A stretch of DNA of 64,000 nt from Kutzneria viridogrisea (lineage in GTDB: Bacteria > Actinomycetota > Actinomycetes > Mycobacteriales > Pseudonocardiaceae). The notes beneath the pieces are model-generated. The model saw only the letters and a program-made list of their open reading frames with translations. It made no database searches and was not told where the DNA came from. How positions within the stretch are numbered: position 1 is the first letter of the stretch; every line of letters starts with the position of its first letter. The translations under genes and the position numbers were made by a program. Shown piece after piece: positions 15,614 through 23,793 of this stretch. The stretch lies in NCBI GenBank assembly GCA_014138725.1, contig JACJID010000003.1, positions 1,116,001-1,180,000 on the forward strand, read 5' to 3'.

Positions 15614-16983
15614 CGGGTGAGTTCGGCCAAGTTCTCCGGTGAGGTGTCGGCGAACCGTTCCGACTCAGCCCTGCGCACGGTCAGCACGGTGTCGTGCAGC
15701 ACCTCGCCCATGGCCTTGGCCAGCACCGCCGAACCAGCCAGGGCTTCGGCGGCCTCAAGTCCCGAGGAGGGCAGGCGGCGCACGCCGGGGTTCTCGCGCA
15801 GCGCCGGATCACCGGTGATCGGTTCGGGGAGGCGGAGCCCGTCGTCGACCCCGGCGAGCCCAGCCGCGATCACCGAACCGACCAGCAGGTATGGGTTGGC
15901 GGTGGCGTCGAAGCACTTGACCTCGGCGTTGGCTGCCCACTGCCCGGTGCCGACGACCCCGGTCACCAGGCGCACAGCGGCCTCGCGGGTCTCGTGGCCC
16001 CAGGCTTGCCACACACCCGCCCACCGTGAGGGCTCGGCACGCAGGAAACTCGCGGGGCTGCCCGCACCGATGGCCACCAGGGCGGGCAGCTCACGCAGGA
16101 CACCGGCGAGGAACGCCTCGCCAGCGGGGTGCAACCCGTGCGGGCCTGCGCCACCGGTGAACAGCGAGCGGGCAGCGCCCTCTTCCTCGGTGGAGGACAC
16201 GGACAGGTGCAGATGCGCGCCGGAGCCGACCGCGCCGGGCACCACACAGGGCGCGAAGCTGGCCCGCCAGCCGCTGAGCGCACTGACCCGACGCACGCTG
16301 TGCCGCACGAGCACCACCTCGTCGGCGGCGGCGACCGGATCGGTGGCGGCCAGGGAGAGCTCGAGCTGGCCGGCTGCGTACTCGGGGTGGAACTGGAGAA
16401 CGTGCAGGCCCTGCGCTCCGAGCACGGCGAGCAGCTCACGGGCGTACTCGGCGACCTGCTCCAACCTGGCCAGACCGTAGGCGGGTCCCTCGAAGGCGGG
16501 CACGAACTCCCCGTCGGTGCCTGCCATGCCCAGGGCCCACTCGGTCTCGAAGCCCATGCGCAGGGCCAGGCCCCGGTCGGCGGCGGCACGGACCTGAGCT
16601 GCGGCGAAGGCGCGTTGGCAGGCGGCGAACCGGTTGCCGTCCTGGGTGAACTTGTCCACCGGGGCCCACGCCCACCCGGCCTGCCCGGCCATCGGGACCA
16701 GGCGGTCAAGATCGGGTACCAGGCGCAGGTCCCCGTCAGGTCCCCCCAGGTAGGTGCCGATCACCATCACGTCGTCGAAGCAGTAGGTCTCGAAGCAGGG
16801 GGAGGCACCGACCCCGTGCGCGGCGGCCGCGGCGAGTCGTGGCAGCGGCACCGCCTTGACCCGCGCGATGCCCGCGTTGTCCATAAAGGACAGCGCGACC
16901 ACCTCCACGTCCTGGGCGCGCAACCGCTCGACGAGCGGTTCGGCCTCGGGTACCTGCGCGGGGATCGTGTCGCGGGTGCTCAC
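15601..16983 (-). CDS. Glutamine synthetase-like (GS-I fold) gamma-glutamyl ligase
   Basis: A 460-aa protein of the glutamine synthetase catalytic fold. DNAGIARVKAVP near the N-terminus, GFETEWAL (metal-binding Glu), HLHLSVSS (metal-binding His), and KCFDATANPYL with the catalytic Arg/Glu region are seen in order. It differs from housekeeping GlnA and resembles the GlnA3/FluG C-terminal group, which join glutamate to amines other than ammonia; this function is inferred. The GTG start at 16983 with GAGGG just upstream gives the normal family length, whereas the longer open frame to 17445 is unconserved. It is divergent from the HAD phosphatase and coupled to the downstream amidohydrolase. Confidence 0.87.
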   Translation of the reverse strand: MSTRDTIPAQVPEAEPLVERLRAQDVEVVALSFMDNAGIARVKAVPLPRLAAAAAHGVGASPCFETYCFDDVMVIGTYLGGPDGDLRLVPDLDRLVPMAGQAGWAWAPVDKFTQDGNRFAACQRAFAAAQVRAAADRGLALRMGFETEWALGMAGTDGEFVPAFEGPAYGLARLEQVAEYARELLAVLGAQGLHVLQFHPEYAAGQLELSLAATDPVAAADEVVLVRHSVRRVSALSGWRASFAPCVVPGAVGSGAHLHLSVSSTEEEGAARSLFTGGAGPHGLHPAGEAFLAGVLRELPALVAIGAGSPASFLRAEPSRWAGVWQAWGHETREAAVRLVTGVVGTGQWAANAEVKCFDATANPYLLVGSVIAAGLAGVDDGLRLPEPITGDPALRENPGVRRLPSSGLEAAEALAGSAVLAKAMGEVLHDTVLTVRRAESERFADTSPENLAELTRWRW

Positions 16984-17053
16984 CCCTCGTTGGTACCCCT
17001 CCCCCTTGCCGAGCACCAGTCCCCGGAGGATGGCGCCGTGCCAGGATCGGCTC

Positions 17054-17737
17054 ATGCGCCTCGTGCTGTGGGACATAGACATGACGCTGGTGGTCCTGCC
17101 CGGAGTCGGCCTGGACTGGTACGGACGGGCGATGGCCAACACCGTCGGGGCCGAACTGCTGCACAGGCCGGCGCTCGGCGGGCGCACTGACCTGGCCATC
17201 GCCACCGAACTGCTCACCGCGCACGGCGTCGAGGCGAGCGAAGAGGTGGTCGGCGCCCTGTTCGCCGAGGTCACGGTCATCGCCGGGGCAGAGGCCCACA
17301 CGGTGGCGGAGCGCGGGCACGTGCTGCCGGGCGCGAGGGAGGCGCTGGCGGCGCTGGCCGGGACTCCGCGCGTGGTGCAGACCCTGGTCACGGGCAACCT
17401 GGCCGCGCTCGCCGGGCACAAGCTCACGCCCTTCGGCCTGGACACGCATCTGGACCTGGGTATCGGCGGCTACGGCGAACTATCGGCGCACCGACCGGAC
17501 CTGGTTGCCGCTGCCGTGCGCAAGGCGGAGGCCAAGCACGGCTGCCGGTTCGCGCCGGACTCCGTGGTGGTCATCGGCGACACCCCGCACGACGTGGACG
17601 CCGCCCTGCAAAACGGGGCTGTCGCGGTCGGCGTGGCCACTGGAGGGGCCAGCGAGCAGGACCTGCGCGAGGCGGGCGCCCACCACACGCTGCGCGATCT
17701 GTCGAACACGGCGCAGGTACTCGCGGCGGTTCTCTGA
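17054..17737 (+). CDS. HAD-superfamily phosphatase
   Basis: A 227-aa soluble hydrolase. Motif I WDIDMT has nucleophile Asp7 and acid/base Asp9, TLVTGN supplies motif II (Thr), a Lys/Arg-containing helix supplies motif III, and VVIGDTPHDVDAA is the acidic motif IV. A helical cap lies between motifs I and II, as in phosphoglycolate phosphatase-like members. The ATG start at 17054 has AGGA eight bases upstream. It begins 70 bases from the divergent glutamine synthetase gene. The substrate is not predictable from sequence. Confidence 0.88.
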   Translation: MRLVLWDIDMTLVVLPGVGLDWYGRAMANTVGAELLHRPALGGRTDLAIATELLTAHGVEASEEVVGALFAEVTVIAGAEAHTVAERGHVLPGAREALAALAGTPRVVQTLVTGNLAALAGHKLTPFGLDTHLDLGIGGYGELSAHRPDLVAAAVRKAEAKHGCRFAPDSVVVIGDTPHDVDAALQNGAVAVGVATGGASEQDLREAGAHHTLRDLSNTAQVLAAVL

Positions 17738-17771
17738 CGCGGGCCGCCGGGGCCAGGTAGCGTTTGCGCCC

Positions 17772-18704
17772 GTGACGTGGCCAACCGGCGGACAAAGTGA
17801 CTCCACTCAGCCCTACACGGGTGGGTTCGGGCCTCAGGGGAGTCAGGGCGACCAGCCGGGCCATGGCTACCCCGGCCAGCAGCAGTACGGGTACCCGCAG
17901 TACCAGCAGCAATACCAGTACAGCGGGCTTGGCATGTACGGCAATCAGCCGCAGCAGCAACCGCCCAAGCCGCCGCGCAAGACCAAGGCACTGGCGATCG
18001 TGCTGACGCTGGTGGGCGTGCTGGTGGTGGGCGGCGGCGTGGCGATCGCCCTGGTGCTCAGTCAGAAGTCGCAGCCCACGCCGGTGGCCAACGGCTCGAG
18101 CTCGGCAGCGCCCTCGACCACGGCCCCGCTCAAGCCGACCGATCCGCGCATCGCCGGTTGGCAGACGCAGGTGTCCAACACGCGCAACGTGGCCTACGAC
18201 CTGCCCAAAGCGCAGTGGACCCTGCGCGACCCGGACGACGTGCTGCCGCTCGGACCCTCCACAGGTGACTTCGTGACCGGCACCGGCGGAGCCACCTACA
18301 TGACCGGGTACTGCGCGGGCCAGTCAGGTTCGATCCGAGCGGGCATCGCGGTCACCGCCAACGACAAGGACGCGCCGGACAAGAGCGCACCGGCGACCGC
18401 CGCACACTGGGCGAAGGTGGCCTACCAGTACTCCAAGGGGCAGCCCGCCGACATCACCCTGGAACCGTCGAAGACGATCAGGGTCGCGGACGGGGCGACC
18501 GAGGCGGTGCTCGCGGTGGCCGACGCGACCCTGCACATCGACGACGCCTGCTTCCCCAAGACCGCGAAGGTCTACACGGCGGCGGTGAAGACCAAGCAGG
18601 CCGGTTCGGTGCTGCTGGTGTTGTTCGCCGATCAGGGCGTGCCGGGGGCGATCAGCGAGGCGGACGCGGTGAAGATCATGACGAGCATGCGGCCCGCCAG
18701 CTGA
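17772..18704 (+). CDS. Membrane-anchored extracytoplasmic protein with Pro/Gln-rich N-terminus
   Basis: A 310-aa protein of unknown function. Residues 1-70 are rich in Gly, Gln, Tyr and Pro (GYPQYQQQYQYSG) and end in PPKPPRKTK. One transmembrane helix (about 75-97) follows, then a Ser/Thr/Pro linker and an extracellular domain of about 190 aa with two Cys (in GYCAG and DDACF) that could form a disulfide. This architecture is common in actinomycetes. The GTG start at 17772 lies 34 bases after the HAD stop. It is convergent with proS. Confidence 0.75.
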   Translation: MTWPTGGQSDSTQPYTGGFGPQGSQGDQPGHGYPGQQQYGYPQYQQQYQYSGLGMYGNQPQQQPPKPPRKTKALAIVLTLVGVLVVGGGVAIALVLSQKSQPTPVANGSSSAAPSTTAPLKPTDPRIAGWQTQVSNTRNVAYDLPKAQWTLRDPDDVLPLGPSTGDFVTGTGGATYMTGYCAGQSGSIRAGIAVTANDKDAPDKSAPATAAHWAKVAYQYSKGQPADITLEPSKTIRVADGATEAVLAVADATLHIDDACFPKTAKVYTAAVKTKQAGSVLLVLFADQGVPGAISEADAVKIMTSMRPAS

Positions 18705-18729
18705 TCGCTGACGGGCCGCGGTGACGAGC

Positions 18730-20478
18730 TCAGCTGCGGACCAGGTCCACCAGGTGCGTGACGGCCTGCTCCACCGGCACCTCGGCGCGCTCGCCGCTGG
18801 CCCGGTCCTTGACCTCGACGACCCCGTTGGCCAGCCCGCGGCCGACGACCAGGATGGTCGGCACGCCGATCAGCTCGGCGTCGGCGAACTTCACGCCGGG
18901 CGAGGCGGTGCGGTCGTCGAGCAGCACCTGCAGGCCGGCCTCGGACAGCTCGGCGGCCAGCTTCTCGGCGCCCCCACGGATCGTCTCGTCCTTGCCGGCG
19001 ATCACCACGTGCACGTCCGCGGGGGACACGGCGCGCGGCCACACCAGGCCCTGACCGTCGTGGTACTGCTCGGCGACCACGGCGACCAGCCGGGACACGC
19101 CGATGCCGTAGGAGCCCATGGTGATCCGGATCGGCTTGCTGTCCGGCCCGAGCGCGTCCAGCGAGAACGCGTCGGAGTACTTGCGGCCGAGCTGGAACAC
19201 GTGGCCGATCTCGATGCCGCGCGCGGCGACTAGGGTGCCCGCCCCGTCCGGTGAGGGGTCGCCCTCGCGGACCTCGGCCACGTCGATCGTGCCGTCCGGG
19301 GTGAAGTCCCGGCCGCACACCAGGTCGACCACGTGGTGGTCGGCCTTGTCCGCTCCGGTCACCCAGGCGGTGCCGCGCACGACGCGCGGGTCGACCAGGT
19401 AGCGCACCCCGTTGGCCAGCAGGGCGTTCGGCCCGATGTAGCCCTTGACCAGGAACGGGTTGGCCGCGAAGTCGGACTCCTCCAGCATCGCGACCTCGGC
19501 GGGCTCCAGCGCCGCCTCCAGCCGCTTGGCGTCCACCTCGCGGTCGCCGGGCAGGCCGATCGCCAGCAGCTGCCACTTGTCCTCGCCGGGACGGCGGGTC
19601 TTGAGCAGCACGTTCTTCAGCGTGTCGGCCCCGGTGAACTCGCGGCCCAGCCCGGCGCCGTTGAGGAAGGTCACCAGGGACTCGATGGTCGGCGTGTTCG
19701 GCGTGTGGTGCACCTGCGCCTCGGCGAGGCCCTCCAGCGGGCGCTCGGCGGGCGCGGGGGTCACCACGGCCTCCACGTTGGCCGCGTAGTCGGACTCGGT
19801 GCTACGCACAAAGGTGTCCTCGCCGGAGGGCGCGACCGCGAGGAACTCCTCGGATGCCGAGCCGCCCATGGCGCCGGAGGTGGCCTTGACCACCACGTAC
19901 TCCACACCGAGCCGGTCGAAGATGCGCACGTAGGCGTCGCGGTGCGCCTGGTAGGACCGGGACAGCCCCTCGTCGTCCAGGTCGAAGGAGTAGGAGTCCT
20001 TCATCAGGAACTCGCGGCCGCGCAGGATGCCCGCGCGGGGACGCGCCTCGTCCCGGTACTTGGTCTGGATCTGGTACAGCGCGACCGGGTAGTCCTTGTA
20101 GGAGCTGTACTCGCCCTTCACGGTGAGTGCGAACAGCTCCTCGTGGGTGGGGCCGAGCAGGTAGTCGGCGCCCTTGCGGTCCTTGAGCCGGAACAGGTTC
20201 GGACCGTACTCGGTCCACCGGTTGGTGGCCTCGTAGGGTTCGCGGGGCAGCAGCGCGGGGAACTGGATCTCCTGGGCGCCGATGGCGTCCATCTCCTCGC
20301 GCACGACGCGCTCGATGTTGCGCAGCACCCGCATGCCCAGCGGCAGCCACGAGTAGCCGCCCGGCGCGACGCGGCGGACGTAGCCGGCGCGGACCAGCAG
20401 CTTGTGGCTGGGCACCTCGGCGTCCGCCGGATCCTCGCGCAGCGTGCGCAGGAACAACGACGACATCCTCGTGATCAC
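18730..20478 (-). CDS. proS: Prolyl-tRNA synthetase (bacterial type, with editing insertion)
   Basis: Class II aminoacyl-tRNA synthetase charging tRNA-Pro, 582 aa. It starts (M/V)[16 protein letters not shown], as ProS of actinobacteria do. Motif 1 is near [14 protein letters not shown]; motif 2 is in [19 protein letters not shown], with the conserved Arg. The YbaK-like insertion editing domain spans about 225-380. Motif 3 ([13 protein letters not shown]) precedes the anticodon-binding domain that runs to the end. The GTG start at 20478 is supported by GAGGAG eight bases upstream; ATG 20466 is the alternative. Longer upstream frames are not conserved. Confidence 0.96.
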   Translation of the reverse strand: MITRMSSLFLRTLREDPADAEVPSHKLLVRAGYVRRVAPGGYSWLPLGMRVLRNIERVVREEMDAIGAQEIQFPALLPREPYEATNRWTEYGPNLFRLKDRKGADYLLGPTHEELFALTVKGEYSSYKDYPVALYQIQTKYRDEARPRAGILRGREFLMKDSYSFDLDDEGLSRSYQAHRDAYVRIFDRLGVEYVVVKATSGAMGGSASEEFLAVAPSGEDTFVRSTESDYAANVEAVVTPAPAERPLEGLAEAQVHHTPNTPTIESLVTFLNGAGLGREFTGADTLKNVLLKTRRPGEDKWQLLAIGLPGDREVDAKRLEAALEPAEVAMLEESDFAANPFLVKGYIGPNALLANGVRYLVDPRVVRGTAWVTGADKADHHVVDLVCGRDFTPDGTIDVAEVREGDPSPDGAGTLVAARGIEIGHVFQLGRKYSDAFSLDALGPDSKPIRITMGSYGIGVSRLVAVVAEQYHDGQGLVWPRAVSPADVHVVIAGKDETIRGGAEKLAAELSEAGLQVLLDDRTASPGVKFADAELIGVPTILVVGRGLANGVVEVKDRASGERAEVPVEQAVTHLVDLVRS

Positions 20479-20593
20479 GGTTTCGGGCTCCTCATGGCGG
20501 GCCTGCACAAACGAGCCACCAGCGTAGAGAACGGGCCCGGGCCGTTTCCAACCGGTTACCTCCACGCGGCCTTCCGGCGGTTACCGTCCCCGC

Positions 20594-20947
20594 ATGGCAC
20601 TGCGGATTCGCATGATCACCGTCGACTGCGCCGACCCGGGGCGGCTCGCCGCGTTCTGGCTCGAGGCCCTGAACGCCCGCGTGGTGCAGGACATCCAGGG
20701 TGACTTCCTGGTGCTGGCCGCCGACGAGGACGGGGTACGGCTGGGTCTGCAACGCTCGGATCAGCCCAGACCGGCGCGCAACCTGGTGCACTTCGACCTG
20801 GGCACCGACGAGCGGGCCGCCGAGGTGGCGCGCCTGGTGGAGTTGGGCGCGGAGGAGGTCGAGGAGCACGTGCACCCCGGCATGGCGTGGACGATCCTGC
20901 GCGACCCGGAGGGCAACGAGTTCTGCGTGGGCTCGCGCAAGGGCTGA
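20594..20947 (+). CDS. VOC (glyoxalase-fold) family protein
   Basis: A 117-aa single-domain protein of the glyoxalase_6-like VOC group. It shows MITVDCADPGRLAAFW at the N-terminus, LVHFDLGTDE in the middle, and DPEGNEFCVG at the C-terminus, with potential metal ligands His and Glu. Members include dioxygenases, isomerases and drug-binding proteins; the substrate here is unknown. It is divergent from proS with a 115-base gap. Confidence 0.85.
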   Translation: MALRIRMITVDCADPGRLAAFWLEALNARVVQDIQGDFLVLAADEDGVRLGLQRSDQPRPARNLVHFDLGTDERAAEVARLVELGAEEVEEHVHPGMAWTILRDPEGNEFCVGSRKG

Positions 20948-20956
20948 TTGCCGGGT

Positions 20957-20982
20957 TGTGGACAGTCGGCGGGTTGTCCACA
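20957..20982. terminator. Hairpin after the VOC gene
   Basis: TGTGGACA/TGTCCACA 8-bp arms with a 10-base loop, ten bases past the stop. A second small palindrome, GATCTTG-AG-CAAGATC at 20987-21002, follows at once. Together they probably end transcription towards the convergent APH-like gene. The rest of the 138-base gap shows nothing recognisable. Confidence 0.5.
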
Positions 20983-21085
20983 TGTGGATCTTGAGCAAGA
21001 TCAACTGTCGGGGTGGGGCGGTAGGCTGGTGTCGGGGTCGCCCCCCAGGGAGTGGCGGGGGACGTTCATTGGTGGGTGGGCCGAT

Positions 21086-22036
21086 TCACCACCGTGTGCG
21101 CGAGGCGACCCAGGCCAGGGCAGCGGCGGCGGCTCGCGCCTGGTAGGTGCGCAGGCCCAGTGAGCCGGAGGGTTCGGGCAGGCGGCTGGACAGTTCCCAG
21201 TGGCCGGCCAGTGCGGCGGCGAAACCGGTGACGGCCCAGGCGGGCACGCCTGCGAAGCAGGGCCGGGTCAGCACCAGGCGTTCGGCCTCGGCGGGCTGGT
21301 GGCCGGCGAGCAGTAGCTGGGGCACGAGCACGGCGGTGTCCAGCCAGGCGGCCCCACGGGAGGGGTAGGACCAGTCCACGAGCAGGACACGGCCGTCGTC
21401 AACGCGGCGGATCATGTTGTCCACGCGCAGGTCGTTGTGCAGCAGGGTGTCGCCCTCGGCCCACGGGTGCCAGGCGGTCTCCATGGCGGCCAGCGAGTCC
21501 AGGTGGGCGAGCACCCACGGTTGCAGGTCCTCGGTGGCCGTGGCGTGCAGGGAGGTCCAGCCTCGCAGCAGCGGACCGAGGTCGTCGAGCACGCTGGGCA
21601 CGTCGTCCAGCGGGCACGGGGTGAGCGTGCGAGAGGCACTGCCCAGCGCGGTGAGCACGGCGGCGAGGTCGGGCGAGCCGGGTCTCAGGTTGGGTTCGCG
21701 GCCGTCCACGTCGGCGAACACCAGCACGACCCACTGGCCCTCGACCAGGTGCAGCAGCCGCGGCGAGGGCGCCGCCTCGGGTAAGCGGGAGGACACGGCG
21801 GCCTCGGCCCGGTAGGTGCCCGCGAGCGGATGGGCGGAGGGCAGGCCCTTGACGAACACGCGCCGACCGTCGGCCAGGATCAGCCGGGAGGCCAGACCGG
21901 AGGTGAAGCCGCCCGCCTGGCTCAGCGACCGGACCACCGGTGCGCCGATCCAGTGCTCGACCACCTCGCGCACCCGTCCGGGAACTTCCTGCCAGCTCGG
22001 CCTGGCGGTTCGCGAGCTGTCGACCAAGGCCGTCAC
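21086..22036 (-). CDS. Aminoglycoside phosphotransferase (APH)-fold kinase
   Basis: A 316-aa cytoplasmic protein of the APH/choline kinase fold. The nucleotide-binding Lys lies in VFVKGLPS, the catalytic loop is LLHNDLRVDNMI (Asp base, Asn metal ligand), and VDWSYPSRG is the DFG-like metal site. Many chromosomal actinobacterial members phosphorylate small molecules other than antibiotics, so resistance should not be assumed. The GTG start at 22036 is four bases from the flavoprotein stop, so the two are likely co-transcribed. Confidence 0.85.
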   Translation of the reverse strand: MTALVDSSRTARPSWQEVPGRVREVVEHWIGAPVVRSLSQAGGFTSGLASRLILADGRRVFVKGLPSAHPLAGTYRAEAAVSSRLPEAAPSPRLLHLVEGQWVVLVFADVDGREPNLRPGSPDLAAVLTALGSASRTLTPCPLDDVPSVLDDLGPLLRGWTSLHATATEDLQPWVLAHLDSLAAMETAWHPWAEGDTLLHNDLRVDNMIRRVDDGRVLLVDWSYPSRGAAWLDTAVLVPQLLLAGHQPAEAERLVLTRPCFAGVPAWAVTGFAAALAGHWELSSRLPEPSGSLGLRTYQARAAAAALAWVASRTRW

Positions 22037-22040
22037 GTGA

Positions 22041-22604
22041 TCATCTTACGGATCGCGTGGCGGCCACGGCGGCCAGCACCGCGGCCCAGGGCAGCGGCCG
22101 GAACTCGCCGGTCCGCGGCTCGCACAGCGGCCACACGTCCTCGCCGTACACCAGGTCCACCCCGGCCGAGCGCAGCGCCGCCACATGTCCCGCCCAGGCC
22201 GGGTGCCTGACGTGCGCGGCGTTGACGCAGGGGAACACCACCACCGACACGCCCCGGGTGCCGATCGCCTCGCACACCTGGGTGAGCGCCTGGTTGTCGC
22301 CCAGTCCGAGCGCGAGCTTGGCCACGGTGGTGGCGGTCGCGGGGGCCACCACGTAACAGTCCACCGGCGGGTGCGGCTTGGCCTCGCCGGGCAGCCGGGA
22401 CTCCACGCGCACCGGCAGACCGGTGGCCTGCTCGATCTCGGCGACCAGGCCCGCCTCGCGCAGCCACCGGCCGGCGGTCGGGGTCAGCGTGACCCCGACC
22501 CGCCAGCCGGCGGCGAGAGCGGGCCGGATCAGCCCGTCGAGCAGTCCCTCAACTCCCCCGGCGCCGGAAGCGACGACGCCGAGCACAGGTGCACCATCAA
22601 CCAC
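22041..22604 (-). CDS. Flavoprotein (HFCD/PPC-decarboxylase-like)
   Basis: A 187-aa Rossmann-type flavoprotein of the homo-oligomeric FMN-containing Cys decarboxylase family (Dfp/CoaC, EpiD, UbiX-like). VLGVVASGAGGVEGLLDGLI gives the FMN phosphate loop, and YVVAPATATTVAKLALGLGDN is the PASANT-like segment with conserved Asn/Asp. The catalytic His found after the first strand in true decarboxylases is not evident, so activity is uncertain. The GTG start at 22604 has no clear ribosome site. Confidence 0.82.
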   Translation of the reverse strand: MVDGAPVLGVVASGAGGVEGLLDGLIRPALAAGWRVGVTLTPTAGRWLREAGLVAEIEQATGLPVRVESRLPGEAKPHPPVDCYVVAPATATTVAKLALGLGDNQALTQVCEAIGTRGVSVVVFPCVNAAHVRHPAWAGHVAALRSAGVDLVYGEDVWPLCEPRTGEFRPLPWAAVLAAVAATRSVR

Positions 22605-22613
22605 ACGTCGAGG

Positions 22614-23780
22614 TTAGAAGGCGCCGATCCCGTCGGGCGTGCCCAGGCCGGTCGGGGCGTCGTAGCCCGGCAGCCCGGTGCACAGGTAGTCCTCGCCGCA
22701 GAACCCGTTGCTGCCGCCGACCACGTCGAACAGCTTGTCGGCACGGGTGTACAGGAACGAGGCGTCGTTGATCTGCTTGCCGTGCCCGGCCAGCGCGAGC
22801 ACCCCGGCCACGAACGGCGAGGAGGCACTGGTGCCGCCCACCACGAGCCACCCGGCCCGCTGCCCGAGGCCGTAGGTGTCGTACACGGCCAGCCCCGTCT
22901 TCGGATCGGCCACGGCCGACACGTCCGAACTGGTGCGCAGCCGGCAGTTCGGGTCGTGCTGCCAGGCGGGCTTGGCCACCCACGCCGAACAGCCGCTGCC
23001 CGCGCCGGACCACGCGGTCTCCGACCAGCCGCGCGCCCCCGCCGACCGGGTCAGCGAGGTGCCGCCCACCGAGATGACGCTGGTCAGCACGGCGGGGAAG
23101 GAGGCGGGCTGGAACCCGGCGTCACCGCTGGAGGCCAGGATCGGCACACCGGGGTGCTTGTAGGACCCGGCATAGGTGTCCATGCCGTTGAACTCGTCAG
23201 CGCCGTAGCTGTTGGACACCACGGAGGCGCCCAGCTTGACGGCGGTGTCCACGGACTGCGCCAACCCGGCGAAGGACGGGTCGTCGCCCTCCACCAGCAA
23301 CAGCTTGCACTGCGGGCAGGCCGCCGAGGCCATGTCCAGGTCCAGTGCGATCTCCACGCCCCAGCCCGAGTCCGGCTTGGGCAGCGGCGTGGCGTCCCCG
23401 CGCTGGTTGACCTTGCGGAAGCAGCCGTTGGCGGTGCTGCACTCGGGCAGCCCGAACTGCTTGCGGTACACCGCGAGATCGGCCTCGGCGCTGGGGTTGT
23501 CGTAGGCGTCGACGATGGCGATCGTCTGGCCGGCGCCCCCGGTGGCGGGCAGCTTGTAGGCCTCACGCAGCTCGGCGGGCCCGAACCCGGCCGGTGGCGC
23601 GCTGACGCGCAGCCCCTGCGCACCCGTGCTCCGGTACATCGCGTAGCAGTGCAGCGCGGCGCCGTCCGCGCAGGCCCGCACCGGCGCCTGCTCGGGGGCC
23701 GCGCTGGCGGTCCCCGGTACCAGGGTCACCAGCAGTGCGCCCACGGCCGCGACCGCGGTCATCAGTGATCGGTGGTTCAT
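22614..23780 (-). CDS. Secreted S53 (sedolisin-like) serine protease
   Basis: A 388-aa exported endopeptidase. The signal peptide (about 1-27, ending TASA) is followed directly by the catalytic domain; the large prodomain of classical sedolisins is absent. Catalytic Glu and Asp are in WGVEIALDLD, the oxyanion Asp in SSGDAG, and the nucleophile Ser in GGTSASSP. The C-terminal YDAPTGLGTPDG is the Ca-binding end typical of the family. ATG 23780 has GGGGAGGA before it. It lies 13 bases behind the S8-like exported protein gene, so the two are co-expressed and co-secreted. Confidence 0.93.
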   Translation of the reverse strand: MNHRSLMTAVAAVGALLVTLVPGTASAAPEQAPVRACADGAALHCYAMYRSTGAQGLRVSAPPAGFGPAELREAYKLPATGGAGQTIAIVDAYDNPSAEADLAVYRKQFGLPECSTANGCFRKVNQRGDATPLPKPDSGWGVEIALDLDMASAACPQCKLLLVEGDDPSFAGLAQSVDTAVKLGASVVSNSYGADEFNGMDTYAGSYKHPGVPILASSGDAGFQPASFPAVLTSVISVGGTSLTRSAGARGWSETAWSGAGSGCSAWVAKPAWQHDPNCRLRTSSDVSAVADPKTGLAVYDTYGLGQRAGWLVVGGTSASSPFVAGVLALAGHGKQINDASFLYTRADKLFDVVGGSNGFCGEDYLCTGLPGYDAPTGLGTPDGIGAF

Positions 23781-23793
23781 CGTGTCCTCCCCC

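Noticed and set aside
14063..16480. Very long plus-strand open frame opposite the VKOR, amidohydrolase and synthetase genes
   Set aside because: Its translation is Arg/Gln/His-rich without domains, while the minus strand carries clear conserved proteins. It is a third-position GC shadow, like those opposite the RND, pepN and amidohydrolase genes.
17055..17445. Extended N-terminus of the glutamine synthetase up to 17445
   Set aside because: It would lie on top of the HAD phosphatase gene and has no conserved sequence; a good GTG start exists at 16983.
21086..22036. Calling the APH-fold gene an aminoglycoside resistance gene
   Set aside because: The fold is used for many substrates and nothing in the neighbourhood indicates antibiotic resistance.
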